The notes below the pieces were generated by a model. The model saw only the letters and a program-made list of their open reading frames with translations. It was not told the origin of the DNA and ran no database searches. From contig JAHWJP010000004.1 in NCBI GenBank assembly GCA_019348355.1, positions 1 to 58,225 on the forward strand: a stretch of DNA of 58,225 nucleotides, read 5' to 3'. Origin of the DNA: Actinomycetota bacterium (GTDB lineage: Bacteria; Actinomycetota; Actinomycetes; Mycobacteriales; SCTD01). The position numbers and the translations under genes are program-made. Of this stretch, positions 33,570-41,344 are shown piece by piece. How positions within the stretch are numbered: position 1 is the first letter of the stretch; each line of letters starts with the position of its first letter.

Positions 33570-34937
33570 GTGCGGGTCGTCGTCGTCGGTGGGGGCATCG
33601 CCGGGCTGGCCGCCGCGCTGGAGGCGCGCACGCTGCGGCCGGACGCCGAGGTCGTCGTGCTCGAGGCAGCGGCCCGACTCGGTGGCAAGGTGGCGGTCAG
33701 CGAGGTCGGCGGGCTCGCCGTCGACGAGGGCGCCGACTCGATGCTCACCCGCCTGCCGGACGGCCCGGCGCTGGCCCGGGCCGCCGGACTCGAGCAAGAC
33801 CTGGTCGCGCCGGCCACCGGGCAGGCCGGCATCTGGAGTCGCGGCCGGATGCACGACCTGCCGGCCGGGACACTGCTCGGGCTGCCGACCGACCTGGCCG
33901 CGCTGGCCCGCAGCGAGCTGCTGTCCGCAGCCGGCCTGTGGCGCGTCCCGCTGGACCTGCTCCTGCCCGGGGCCCCGGTCCACCACGACGTCAGCGTCGG
34001 GGACCTCGTCGCGCGCCGGTTCGGCCGCGAGGTGGTCGACCGCCTCGTCGACCCCCTGCTCGGCGGCGTCTACGCCGGACGCGCCGACCTGCTGTCGCTG
34101 CGCGCGACACTGCCGCAGTTCGTCGCGCCCGCCGCCCGTCACCGCAGCCTCCTGCTGGCAGCGCGCGAGGCCCGGGCCAAGGCACCGCCCACCGACGGGC
34201 CGCTGTTCGCCTCCCTGTCAGGTGGTCTCGGTCGCCTACCCGCGGCAGTCGCCCTCGCCGCCGGGGCCGATGTGCGGCTCCGCACCACCGTGCGCGAGCT
34301 GGTCCGCACTCCGACCGGCTGGCGCCTCACCACCGGCTCAGCCGCCGCACCGGCCTCGCTCGATGCCGACGCCGTCGTCCTCGCCGTGCCCGCCGCGCCC
34401 GCGGCCCGGCTGCTGACCGGCCTGATCGCGACCGAGGACCTCGCGGCGCTCGACTACGCCAGTGTCGCGATCGTCACGCTGGTCCTCGAGGGCCCGACAC
34501 CCGGTCGCGGCAGCGGCTACCTCGTGCCGGCCGTCGACGGCCACGTGACAAAGGCGGTCACCTTCTCCTCGCGCAAGTGGGCGCACCTCGGCGGCGCCCA
34601 CGCGGTGCTGCGGGCCAGTGTGGGCCGCTTCGGCGAGAACGCCGAGCTCCAGCGGGACGACGCGGAGCTGGTGACGATCGTGCACCGTGAGCTGCACCAG
34701 GCCGTGGGTCCGGTGCCCCGCCTGGTCGACAGCCGGGTCACCCGGTGGGGTGGCGGGTTACCGCAGTACGCCGTGGGACATCTGGACCGCGTACGCCGCA
34801 CCCGCGAAGCCGTGGCGCGGCACCCGGCGCTGGCCGTCGCCGGCGCGGCGTACGACGGGGTGGGTGTTCCGGCCTGCGCCCGCAGCGGGCGGGAGGCAGC
34901 GCGCACCGCGCTCGGGCATCATGGGGGTCATGCCTGA
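33570..34937 (+). CDS. hemY: Coproporphyrinogen III / protoporphyrinogen oxidase (FAD)
   Basis: A 455-residue flavoenzyme. The FAD fold is at the N-terminus (VVVVGGGIAGLAAALEA, then LEAAARLGGKVAV); DEGADSMLT and the C-terminal GVGVPACARSGREAA are typical of HemY/CgoX enzymes. Beside HemQ it most likely oxidises coproporphyrinogen III to coproporphyrin III rather than protoporphyrinogen. GTG at 33570 is set by the dinucleotide fold and the -10 seven bases upstream; the long frame upstream is rejected. The end overlaps hemQ by 8 bp, so the two are one operon. Some annotations call the family HemG. Confidence 0.92.
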   Translation: MRVVVVGGGIAGLAAALEARTLRPDAEVVVLEAAARLGGKVAVSEVGGLAVDEGADSMLTRLPDGPALARAAGLEQDLVAPATGQAGIWSRGRMHDLPAGTLLGLPTDLAALARSELLSAAGLWRVPLDLLLPGAPVHHDVSVGDLVARRFGREVVDRLVDPLLGGVYAGRADLLSLRATLPQFVAPAARHRSLLLAAREARAKAPPTDGPLFASLSGGLGRLPAAVALAAGADVRLRTTVRELVRTPTGWRLTTGSAAAPASLDADAVVLAVPAAPAARLLTGLIATEDLAALDYASVAIVTLVLEGPTPGRGSGYLVPAVDGHVTKAVTFSSRKWAHLGGAHAVLRASVGRFGENAELQRDDAELVTIVHRELHQAVGPVPRLVDSRVTRWGGGLPQYAVGHLDRVRRTREAVARHPALAVAGAAYDGVGVPACARSGREAARTALGHHGGHA

Positions 34938-35634
34938 CCGCTCGGAGACCACCAAGGCGCGGGAGCTCAACGACCAGCTCCTCTACACGATGTACGCCGT
35001 CTTCACGGCGACCACGCCGCTGCCGGAGGGCTCGCGACAGTCACTGGCGGACGAGACCCAGCAGTTCCTCGACGCGGCGCTGCAGAAGGACGTCTACACC
35101 CGCGGCACCTATGACGTCGCCGGCTTCAAGTCCGATGCCGAGCTGCTGATCTGGTGGACCTGCCCGGACGTCGACGTCCTGCAGGACACCTACAACCGCT
35201 TCCGGCAGACCAGCCTCGGGCGCCACCTGTCGCCGGTGTGGTCGAGCATCGGCATCCACCGGCCGGCGGAGTTCAACCGCAACCACATCCCGGCCTACGT
35301 CCGCCGCGAGGACCCGCGCAAGTACGTCTGCGTCTACCCGTTCAACCGCTCGCTCGAGTGGTACCTGCTGCCCGACTACGAGCGCAAGGGCATGCTCTCC
35401 GAGCACGGGATCATGGGCAGGGAGTACGAAGACGTGCGTGCCAACACCGTCGCGGCCTTCGGGCTGGGCGACTACGAGTGGCTGCTCGCGTTCGAGGCGG
35501 ACCAGATGCACCGCATCACCGACTGCCTGCGGGCGCTGCGCAGCTCGCGGGCCCGGCTGCACACCAAGCTGGAGACGCCGTTCTACTCCGGCATCCGCAA
35601 GACCGTCGCGGACGTCGTGGCGGGGCTGCCCTAG
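34930..35634 (+). CDS. hemQ: Coproheme decarboxylase (chlorite dismutase family)
   Basis: A 234-residue heme-pathway enzyme (ChdC/HemQ) that decarboxylates coproheme to heme b in the coproporphyrin-dependent route. Typical stretches are LLYTMYAVFT, LLIWWTCPDVDVLQDTYNRF, YVCVYPFNRSLEWYLLP (with the conserved Tyr), and DYEWLLAFEADQMHRITDCL. ATG at 34930 overlaps the end of hemY; ATG at 34921 in frame is an alternative. The pairing with hemY supports the coproporphyrin route. Converges with a RsbW-like gene 3 bp away. Confidence 0.95.
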   Translation: MPDRSETTKARELNDQLLYTMYAVFTATTPLPEGSRQSLADETQQFLDAALQKDVYTRGTYDVAGFKSDAELLIWWTCPDVDVLQDTYNRFRQTSLGRHLSPVWSSIGIHRPAEFNRNHIPAYVRREDPRKYVCVYPFNRSLEWYLLPDYERKGMLSEHGIMGREYEDVRANTVAAFGLGDYEWLLAFEADQMHRITDCLRALRSSRARLHTKLETPFYSGIRKTVADVVAGLP

Positions 35635-35637
35635 CGC

Positions 35638-36084
35638 TCAGCCCGACCAGCAGTCGAGCAGAGCGCCCTCGCCCGGTTCGGGCAGGGCGGCCGGATCGGT
35701 GGCCAGCTCGAACCACACGACCTTGGCCCACGGCCGGACGTCCGCGCTCGTCCCCCAGCTCGTGGCCAGCACGTCGATCAGCGCCAGGCCCCGTCCGGTG
35801 CCGGCCTCGGGGCCGTACCGCCGCCGGCTGAGGCCAGCCGTCGAGCAGTCGAAGACGCTGATGCGGACGTTCTCGCCCCGCCGCTCGGCCTCCACGAGAA
35901 AGCTGGTCCCGGCATGCAGGACGACGTTGGCGGCCAGCTCGCTGACCAGCAATGTGGCGGTGTCCGACAGGTGCTGCAACTGCCAGCCGTCGAGCGCTCC
36001 TTGCACCAGGCGCCGGGCGGCGACTGCGCTGGTCGGCTCGGCGGAAAGCTCGACGCGCACGCGTCGCCCGCCGGCGATGAGCAT
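35638..36084 (-). CDS. RsbW/SpoIIAB-like ATP-binding anti-sigma factor
   Basis: A 148-residue HATPase_c_2 protein. It reads VRVELSAEPTSAVAARRLV, LLVSELAANVVLHAG (N-box with Glu and Asn), VRISVFDCSTAG (G1 Asp), and GTGRGLALIDVLATSWG (G2), typical of actinobacterial single-domain serine-protein kinases and anti-sigma factors. ATG at 36084 is preferred to GTG at 36093. No sigma or antagonist gene lies next to it, so the target is unknown. Alternatively a phosphorelay kinase for an anti-anti-sigma protein elsewhere. Confidence 0.8.
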   Translation of the reverse strand: MLIAGGRRVRVELSAEPTSAVAARRLVQGALDGWQLQHLSDTATLLVSELAANVVLHAGTSFLVEAERRGENVRISVFDCSTAGLSRRRYGPEAGTGRGLALIDVLATSWGTSADVRPWAKVVWFELATDPAALPEPGEGALLDCWSG

Positions 36085-36162
36085 ACGACCCACTCTCCGA
36101 GATCCCGGGAGAGGGACTCGCCTACCAGTCTGCCCGCTGGAGCGGGGCTCATGCGCGACCGG

Positions 36163-36987
36163 TCAGGCCGCGCCCGGCTGGTGCGGGACACGCAGCCGCT
36201 CACCTCTTAGCCGCAGGCCGTCCCAGTTGCCGAACTCGCTCTCCGGAAGCCACTCGTTGGCCCAGAACCGGTCACCGTAGCGCTGGCGCATGCGCTCCGC
36301 CCAGTCGCTGTCGAGCAGGCCCGCAGCCTCCTCCGGCGACCGCCAGACGCTCAGCAGATAGCAGGAGCCGCCGCTGCCGAGGCCCACGACGCTGCGCAGC
36401 AGCGCCGGGTCGGCGAACATCTGGCGCCGCTGACGGGCCAGGCGCAGCAATGCGAGAGGCGCCTGCAGGCGGTTGGTCTGGACGCTCAGCACCGCGCCAC
36501 CGACTCCCTGGATCATCTCGCGGTTGCGCCGGGCCTCCGGCGAGGCGTCGAAGCTGATCCGGCCGTCGGGGCCGACCGAGTCGGTCAGCGGCGGCACCAG
36601 GTGCGCGGCCGCCGGCCAGGCGAACTGGTCCTTCACCGGAGGCTTCACGGGAGTCGCGTGCGGGGCGAGGGTGGTGCCGGCCCAGGTACCGGTCTCCCGC
36701 TCGGTCGGTCGCCAGCGGACCAGCCACAGCGAGCTCAGCAGCTTGTCGAAGTCCCACATGATGTCGCCGTGGGCGTCGGAGCGCATGAACTCCTGCATGG
36801 AGTGGCGACTGTTCCAGGCGGTGATCGTCCAGAACTCGGTCGGGCTGGAGACGACGCTGGCCCACCGGACCAGGCCCTCGGTCTTCGCCAGCTGCCGGCG
36901 GACCCGCCGGGTCATGACGAACATGAGCGGGAAGTGTCTGGCGCTGTGCAGTCGCGAGCGCGTCGTCACGATCAACAGGTCGGTCAC
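36163..36987 (-). CDS. Monooxygenase-like protein with two ABM/dimeric alpha-beta barrel-type halves
   Basis: A 274-residue soluble protein. The first half (RLHSARHFPLMFVMTRRVRR, EFWTITAWNSRHSMQEFMRS) and second half (VGGAVLSVQTNRL, GSGGSCYLLSVWRSPEEAA) both show the strand-helix pattern of dimeric alpha-beta barrel (ABM or DUF3291-like) domains, arranged as an internal duplication. GTG at 36987 lies 6 bases past TAAAGT. The substrate is not known and the call is by pattern. It lies between the RsbW-like gene and msrB, which might hint at stress or oxidation, but this is weak. Confidence 0.55.
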   Translation of the reverse strand: MTDLLIVTTRSRLHSARHFPLMFVMTRRVRRQLAKTEGLVRWASVVSSPTEFWTITAWNSRHSMQEFMRSDAHGDIMWDFDKLLSSLWLVRWRPTERETGTWAGTTLAPHATPVKPPVKDQFAWPAAAHLVPPLTDSVGPDGRISFDASPEARRNREMIQGVGGAVLSVQTNRLQAPLALLRLARQRRQMFADPALLRSVVGLGSGGSCYLLSVWRSPEEAAGLLDSDWAERMRQRYGDRFWANEWLPESEFGNWDGLRLRGERLRVPHQPGAA

Positions 36988-36993
36988 CCGTCG

Positions 36994-36999
36994 ACTTTA
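36994..36999 (-). promoter_or_regulatory. -10 element TAAAGT
   Basis: On the minus strand TAAAGT is followed by 6 bases and GTG at 36987. Confidence 0.5.
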
Positions 37000-37037
37000 G
37001 GGGTGTCTGTCCCGGAGTGAAAGTCGGGGGGGCGCGC

Positions 37038-37460
37038 TCAGCTCTCGGGTGCCGCCGGCTCGAGGCGCAGGCTGACGCTGTTCATGCAGTAGCGGTCCCC
37101 GGTCGGTGTCTGCGGGGCGTCGTCGAACAGGTGCCCGAGGTGCGATCCGCACCGCGCGCACAGCGCCTCCGTGCGGACCATGCCGAGGGTGTAGTCCTTG
37201 CGGAGCTCGACCGCGTCCGTACTGCTCGGCGCGTAGAAGCTCGGCCAGCCGCAGTGCGAGTCGAACTTCGTCTCGCTGCGGAAGAGCTCGTTGCCGCAGG
37301 CGCGACAGGAGTAGACGCCGGTCGTCTTCGTGTCGTTGTACTCCCCGGTGAAGGGACGCTCGGTCCCGGCCCGGCGGAGCACGGCGTACTCCTGCTTGCT
37401 CAACTCCGCTCGCCACTGCTCGTCGGATTTCTGTACGGGGTAGCTCGTGTCGTCGCCCAT
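37038..37460 (-). CDS. msrB: Peptide-methionine (R)-S-oxide reductase
   Basis: A 140-residue enzyme that reduces methionine-R-sulfoxide in proteins. Zinc-binding pairs CRACG and CARCG are present, with FDSHCGWPSFY, GTERPFTGEY and the catalytic Cys in DRYCMNSVSL near the C-terminus. ATG at 37460 gives the standard length. The upstream frame to 37544 is rejected as it adds no conserved sequence. Cytosolic; part of oxidative damage repair. Confidence 0.96.
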   Translation of the reverse strand: MGDDTSYPVQKSDEQWRAELSKQEYAVLRRAGTERPFTGEYNDTKTTGVYSCRACGNELFRSETKFDSHCGWPSFYAPSSTDAVELRKDYTLGMVRTEALCARCGSHLGHLFDDAPQTPTGDRYCMNSVSLRLEPAAPES

Positions 37461-37534
37461 GACAGTCTCAGCGCGGTGTGGCCGCCGGACATTCCACGAT
37501 CCCTTGCGTAACACGTCGCTGCTACGCTCGAGCG

Positions 37535-37678
37535 GTGGCGACAACGTTCCCGCAGATTTGAAGCCGGAGTTACGGTCGGCGCTACCGGCCGGCGGACAGC
37601 CTCATCGGCGCCACGACGCGGCACACCCGGGACGCCGACATGGTCGGCCTGCTCGGCGTCGATGTCCGGCTGGTGTGA
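37535..37678 (+). pseudogene. Possible remnant of a PIN-domain (VapC-like) toxin gene
   Basis: TACGCT at 37523-37528 is followed by 6 bases and GTG at 37535, but the frame stops after 8 codons. The same frame then resumes to 37678 and reads RYRPADSLIGATTRHTRD, then ADMVGLLGVDVRLV, which recalls the end of PIN toxins (A-D-A-L-I-A-A-T, then T-R-D/N). The middle seems to be missing. Alternatively the promoter simply serves the polymerase gene with a 160-nt leader and the resemblance is chance. Confidence 0.3.
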
Positions 37679-37692
37679 GGGGTGAACCGCTG

Positions 37693-38721
37693 ATGGCGAG
37701 CCCCTTCGTCGAGCTCGAGGTCGACACCCCGACCGGGATGCGAACGGTCAAGGTGACCAATCCCGACAAGACCTACTTCTCCGGGTTGCCGGAGGGCCGC
37801 GGCCGCAAGCTGGACCTCGTCGAGTACTACCTGTCGGTCGCCGACGGCATCGTGCGCGCGCTGCGGGAGCGGCCGACGGTGCTCAAGCGCCACCCGGGCG
37901 GGGCGGAGGCGCCGGCGATCTACCAGAAGCGGGTCCCCGACAACCGGCCGCCGTGGATCGAGACGGCCACCGTGGCCTTTCCCAGCGGGCGGTCGGCGAC
38001 CGAGCTGTGCCCCGTCGACGTCGCCCACGTGATGTGGGCCGCGAACACCGGATGCCTGGACTTCCATCCCTGGCCCTCGCGGCGCTCGGACGTCGAGTCG
38101 CCCGACGAACTGCGCATCGACCTCGACCCGATGCCGGGCACCGGCTGGCCGGACATTCTCGAGATCGCTCTGGAGGTCCGCGCGGTCTTCGCGGAGCTGG
38201 GCTACCTGGCGTTTCCGAAGACCAGCGGCAGCAAGGGTGTTCACGTCTACGTCCGGGTCGCCCCCGAGCACACCTTCACCGATGTACGCCACGCGGCGCT
38301 CGCGGTGGCGCGCGAGGTGGAGCGCCGGCGCCCCGACCTCGCCACCGCGAAGTGGTGGAAGGAGGAGCGGGGGGAACGGGTGTTCCTGGACTTCAACCGG
38401 ATGGCCCGCGACCAGACGATTGCTTCGGCCTACAGCGTGCGCGCTCGGCCGCAGGCCACGGTGTCGGCGCCGGTCACCTGGGCGGAGCTGCCCGACTGCG
38501 AGATCGGTGACTTCGACATCTGGACGATGCGGGACCGCTTCGCCGTGCTCGGCGACGTGCACGCGGCGATCGACGACGTGGCGCACGACCTTGCGCCCTT
38601 GCTCGAGATGTACGACCGGCAAGGTGACGGCGAGGCGCCGTACCCGCCGCAGTTCCCGAAGATGGAGGGCGAGCCGCTGCGCGTACAGCCGTCGCGCGCC
38701 AAGTCCCGCCCGCCGGGGTGA
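37693..38721 (+). CDS. ligD: LigD-type polymerase/primase domain protein (NHEJ PolDom)
   Basis: A 342-residue archaeo-eukaryotic primase-family polymerase used in end joining and gap filling. The start FVELEVDTPTGMRTVKVTNP leads into NPDKTYFSG, then VLKRHPGG, YQKRVPDNRPPW, VMWAANTGCLDFHPWPSR, the metal-binding pair in LRIDLDP (Asp143 and Asp145), KTSGSKGVHVYVR and FLDFNRMARDQTIASAYSVR. It is a stand-alone PolDom: no ligase or nuclease domain is fused. ATG at 37693 is chosen by the family N-terminus. A separate DNA ligase gene lies 2.6 kb away, and no Ku gene is seen in the window. Confidence 0.92.
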   Translation: MASPFVELEVDTPTGMRTVKVTNPDKTYFSGLPEGRGRKLDLVEYYLSVADGIVRALRERPTVLKRHPGGAEAPAIYQKRVPDNRPPWIETATVAFPSGRSATELCPVDVAHVMWAANTGCLDFHPWPSRRSDVESPDELRIDLDPMPGTGWPDILEIALEVRAVFAELGYLAFPKTSGSKGVHVYVRVAPEHTFTDVRHAALAVAREVERRRPDLATAKWWKEERGERVFLDFNRMARDQTIASAYSVRARPQATVSAPVTWAELPDCEIGDFDIWTMRDRFAVLGDVHAAIDDVAHDLAPLLEMYDRQGDGEAPYPPQFPKMEGEPLRVQPSRAKSRPPG

Positions 38722-38734
38722 CCCCAGCCCCCAC

Positions 38735-38811
38735 GCGTTGATCATCCGCAGGATCACCGTCCTCACGCCGTCGGCCTGCCCCTGACGACGGCCAGCCTGC
38801 GGATGATCAAC
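38735..38811. terminator. Inverted repeat with perfect 16-bp arms between convergent genes
   Basis: GTTGATCATCCGCAGG at 38737-38752 is the exact reverse complement of CCTGCGGATGATCAAC at 38796-38811, with a 43-bp loop holding a smaller stem (GCCGTC and GACGGC). It lies 14 bp after the polymerase gene stop and 16 bp before the tesB stop. The left flank shares a core with the element at 9584. Confidence 0.75.
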
Positions 38812-38827
38812 AGGCGGGCCGGGCCGG

Positions 38828-39688
38828 TCACCGGGTCGGGATCCGGAGCAGCCCCTCCTGCACGACGCTGACCGCCAGCTGCCCGTCGCGGGTGAAGATC
38901 GAGCCTCGGGCGAGGCCTCGGGCGGCTCCCGCCCACGGCGACTCCTGGTCGTAGAGCCACCACTGGTCGGCGCGGAACGGCCGGTGGAACCACATGGCGT
39001 GGTCCAGGCTCGCGCCCAGGACCTCACCGGTGCCCCACGCGAGCCCGTGGTTGAGCAGCGTGGAGTCCAGCAGGGTCATGTCGCTGGCGAACGTCACGGC
39101 GCATACATGCAGCAGCGGGTCGTCGGGAAGGGTGCCGTCGGCCCGCATCCACACCCGCGAGCTGGGCTTGCGGTGACCGAGCTCCATCGCCACCCGCGGC
39201 GGCTCGTCGACGTAGCGGGCGTCAATCGCGCGGGGCCGGCTGTACCAGCCGCCCATCTCGTCGGCGTAGGGCTTCATCCGCTCGGGAAGCGTCGTCAGCG
39301 TCTCGGGCGCCGGCACCTCCGGCATCGGGAACTGGTGCTCGATCCCGGCCTCGGACAGCTGGAAGGAGGCCGACAGGTTGAAGATCGGCTTGCCGCGCTG
39401 GATGGCGACCACGCGCCGGGTGGTGAAGCTGCGCCCGTCCCGGATGCGGTCGACCTCGTACACGATCGGGATGCTCGGGTCACCGGGCCGCAGGAAGTAG
39501 GCGTGCAGGCTGTGCACCGCGCGCTCCTCCGGCACGGTCCGCCCCGCAGCGACGAGGGCCTGACCAGCCACCTGGCCGCCGAACACCCGCTGCATCGAGT
39601 CCTGCGGCTGCTTGCCGCGGAAGATGTCGAGCTCGATCTGCTCGAGGTCCAGCAGCTCGATCAGGTCGTCGAGCGGGGTCGTCGTCAC
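38828..39688 (-). CDS. tesB: Acyl-CoA thioesterase II
   Basis: A 286-residue double-hotdog thioesterase that hydrolyses acyl-CoA to fatty acid and CoA. The first hotdog opens DLIELLDLEQIELDIFRG, with RVFGGQVAGQALVAA and HSLHAYFLRPGDPSIPI; the second has MTLLDSTLLNHGLAW and DHAMWFHRPFRADQWWLYDQ, SIFTRDGQLAVSVVQEG. GTG at 39688 overlaps the stop of the ABC-F gene (GTGA), so it is the second gene of that unit. Role in fatty-acid turnover is likely. Confidence 0.93.
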   Translation of the reverse strand: MTTTPLDDLIELLDLEQIELDIFRGKQPQDSMQRVFGGQVAGQALVAAGRTVPEERAVHSLHAYFLRPGDPSIPIVYEVDRIRDGRSFTTRRVVAIQRGKPIFNLSASFQLSEAGIEHQFPMPEVPAPETLTTLPERMKPYADEMGGWYSRPRAIDARYVDEPPRVAMELGHRKPSSRVWMRADGTLPDDPLLHVCAVTFASDMTLLDSTLLNHGLAWGTGEVLGASLDHAMWFHRPFRADQWWLYDQESPWAGAARGLARGSIFTRDGQLAVSVVQEGLLRIPTR

Positions 39689-41313
39689 TCGCGGAGTCTG
39701 CCAGCCTCGACCGTGACGGTGCGGTCGAGCGCGACCGCGGCGAGCATCCGGCGGTCGTGCGTGACGAGCAGCAGCGCGCCGTCGTACACCGTCAGTGCCT
39801 GCTCGAGCTGCTCGATCGCGGCCAGGTCGAGGTGGTTGGTCGGCTCGTCGAGGACGAGGCAGTTCACGCCGACAGCCTGCAGCAGCGCGAGGCCGGCGCG
39901 CGTCTTCTCGCCGGGTGACAGCGTCGCGGCGGGGCGGTTCACGTGGTCGGCCTTCAGCCCGTACTTCGCGAGCAGCGTCCGCACCTCCGATGCGGGCCAC
40001 GAGGTCGCCTGCTCGACCAGCTCGACCACGGAGACGTTTCCGCGGAAACGCGCCCGTCCCTGGTCCAGCTCGCCGATGGAGATGCCGGGTCCGAGTGACT
40101 GCCGGCCGGAGGTCAGCGGCAGCCGGCCGAGCAGCGCCTCCAGCAGGGTGGTCTTGCCGGACCCGTTCGCTCCGACGACGGCGATCCGTTCGCCGCAGGA
40201 GACCTGCAGGTCAACCGGTCCGAGGGTGAAGGCGCCGCGCTCCACGACTGCACCGGCCAGCACCGCGACGACGTCGCCGCCGCGTGGTGCGGCGGCGATG
40301 GACATCTGCAGCTGCCACTGCTTGCGCGGTTCCGGGACCTCGTCGAGGTGGCGCAGCTGGGACTCGATCGTCTTGACCCGGCCGGCCGCATGTGTCGCCG
40401 CCTCGATGCGGGCGCCCTTCGCGGCGCGGTCGTTGTCGGGCATCCGGCGCTTGGCGCGCACGGCGCCGCGTACCGACTGCTCCCGCTGGCGCTGCGCCTG
40501 GTCGACCAGTCCCGACCGCTTGTCCTCGTAGTCCTCGTACTGCTCGCGGGCCTGCGTCCGGCGCCGCGCGCGCTCCTCCAGATAGGCGTCGTAACCGCCG
40601 CCGAACAACGTCGCAGTCCGGGTCGGCTTGTCGAGATCGAGCACGGAAGTCACTGTGCGGGAGAGGAACTCGCGGTCGTGGGAGACCACGACGAGGCCGG
40701 ACTGGAGTCCCCGCACGAACCTCTCGAGTCGCTCGAGCCCGGCGAAGTCCAAGTCGTTGGTCGGCTCGTCCAGCAGGAACACGTCGTAGCGGGAGAGCAG
40801 CACCGAGGCGAGCGACGCCCGGGCTGCCTGTCCCCCTGACAGCGAGAGCGTCTGCACTTCCAGCAGGTTCAGCGGCAGGCCGAGATCGGCGCAGACCTGC
40901 TCGGCGCGCACGTCCAGGTCGGCGCCGCCGAGGTCGAGCCATCGCTCGAGCGCCTCGTTGTAGTCGGGTCCGTCCCGGCCCTCGGACAGCGCTGCCGTCG
41001 CCTCGTCCAGTGCGACCTGTGCTGCGGCGACGCCGGTCCGTCGGGCCAGGAAAGCTGCCAGCGTCTCTCCCGGTCGCCGGTCCGGCTCCTGCGGCAGCAG
41101 GCCGACGGTGGCGGTGCGCGGGGCCAGCGACACCGATCCGGTGTCGGGCTGCAACCCACCGGCGAGCGCGGTGAGCAGGGTGGTCTTGCCGGCGCCGTTG
41201 GGTCCGACGACCCCGATGCGGGCGCCGGGCGCCACGGTGAGTGAGACGCCGGACAGCACCAGCGACGGGCCGCGGACGACGGTCAGGTCGGACGCGACGA
41301 GGGTGGCGGACAC
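39685..41313 (-). CDS. ABC-F family ATPase
   Basis: A 542-residue soluble protein with two ATP-binding cassettes and no membrane domain, the ABC-F layout. Cassette 1 has GPNGAGKTTLL and LSGGQAARASL with LLDEPTNDLDF; a charged linker (ERARRRTQAREQYEDYEDK) of the P-site interaction type follows; cassette 2 has GANGSGKTTLLEAL, LSPGEKTRAGL and LVLDEPTNHLDL. Such proteins bind ribosomes and may give antibiotic protection or aid translation. GTG at 41313 is the cassette start; TATCGT lies 8 bases upstream, near the leaderless distance. Housekeeping versus resistance cannot be told. Confidence 0.9.
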   Translation of the reverse strand: MSATLVASDLTVVRGPSLVLSGVSLTVAPGARIGVVGPNGAGKTTLLTALAGGLQPDTGSVSLAPRTATVGLLPQEPDRRPGETLAAFLARRTGVAAAQVALDEATAALSEGRDGPDYNEALERWLDLGGADLDVRAEQVCADLGLPLNLLEVQTLSLSGGQAARASLASVLLSRYDVFLLDEPTNDLDFAGLERLERFVRGLQSGLVVVSHDREFLSRTVTSVLDLDKPTRTATLFGGGYDAYLEERARRRTQAREQYEDYEDKRSGLVDQAQRQREQSVRGAVRAKRRMPDNDRAAKGARIEAATHAAGRVKTIESQLRHLDEVPEPRKQWQLQMSIAAAPRGGDVVAVLAGAVVERGAFTLGPVDLQVSCGERIAVVGANGSGKTTLLEALLGRLPLTSGRQSLGPGISIGELDQGRARFRGNVSVVELVEQATSWPASEVRTLLAKYGLKADHVNRPAATLSPGEKTRAGLALLQAVGVNCLVLDEPTNHLDLAAIEQLEQALTVYDGALLLVTHDRRMLAAVALDRTVTVEAGRLRE

Positions 41314-41344
41314 GGTCGGCGACGATACCGAGGAGGGTCCGTCC

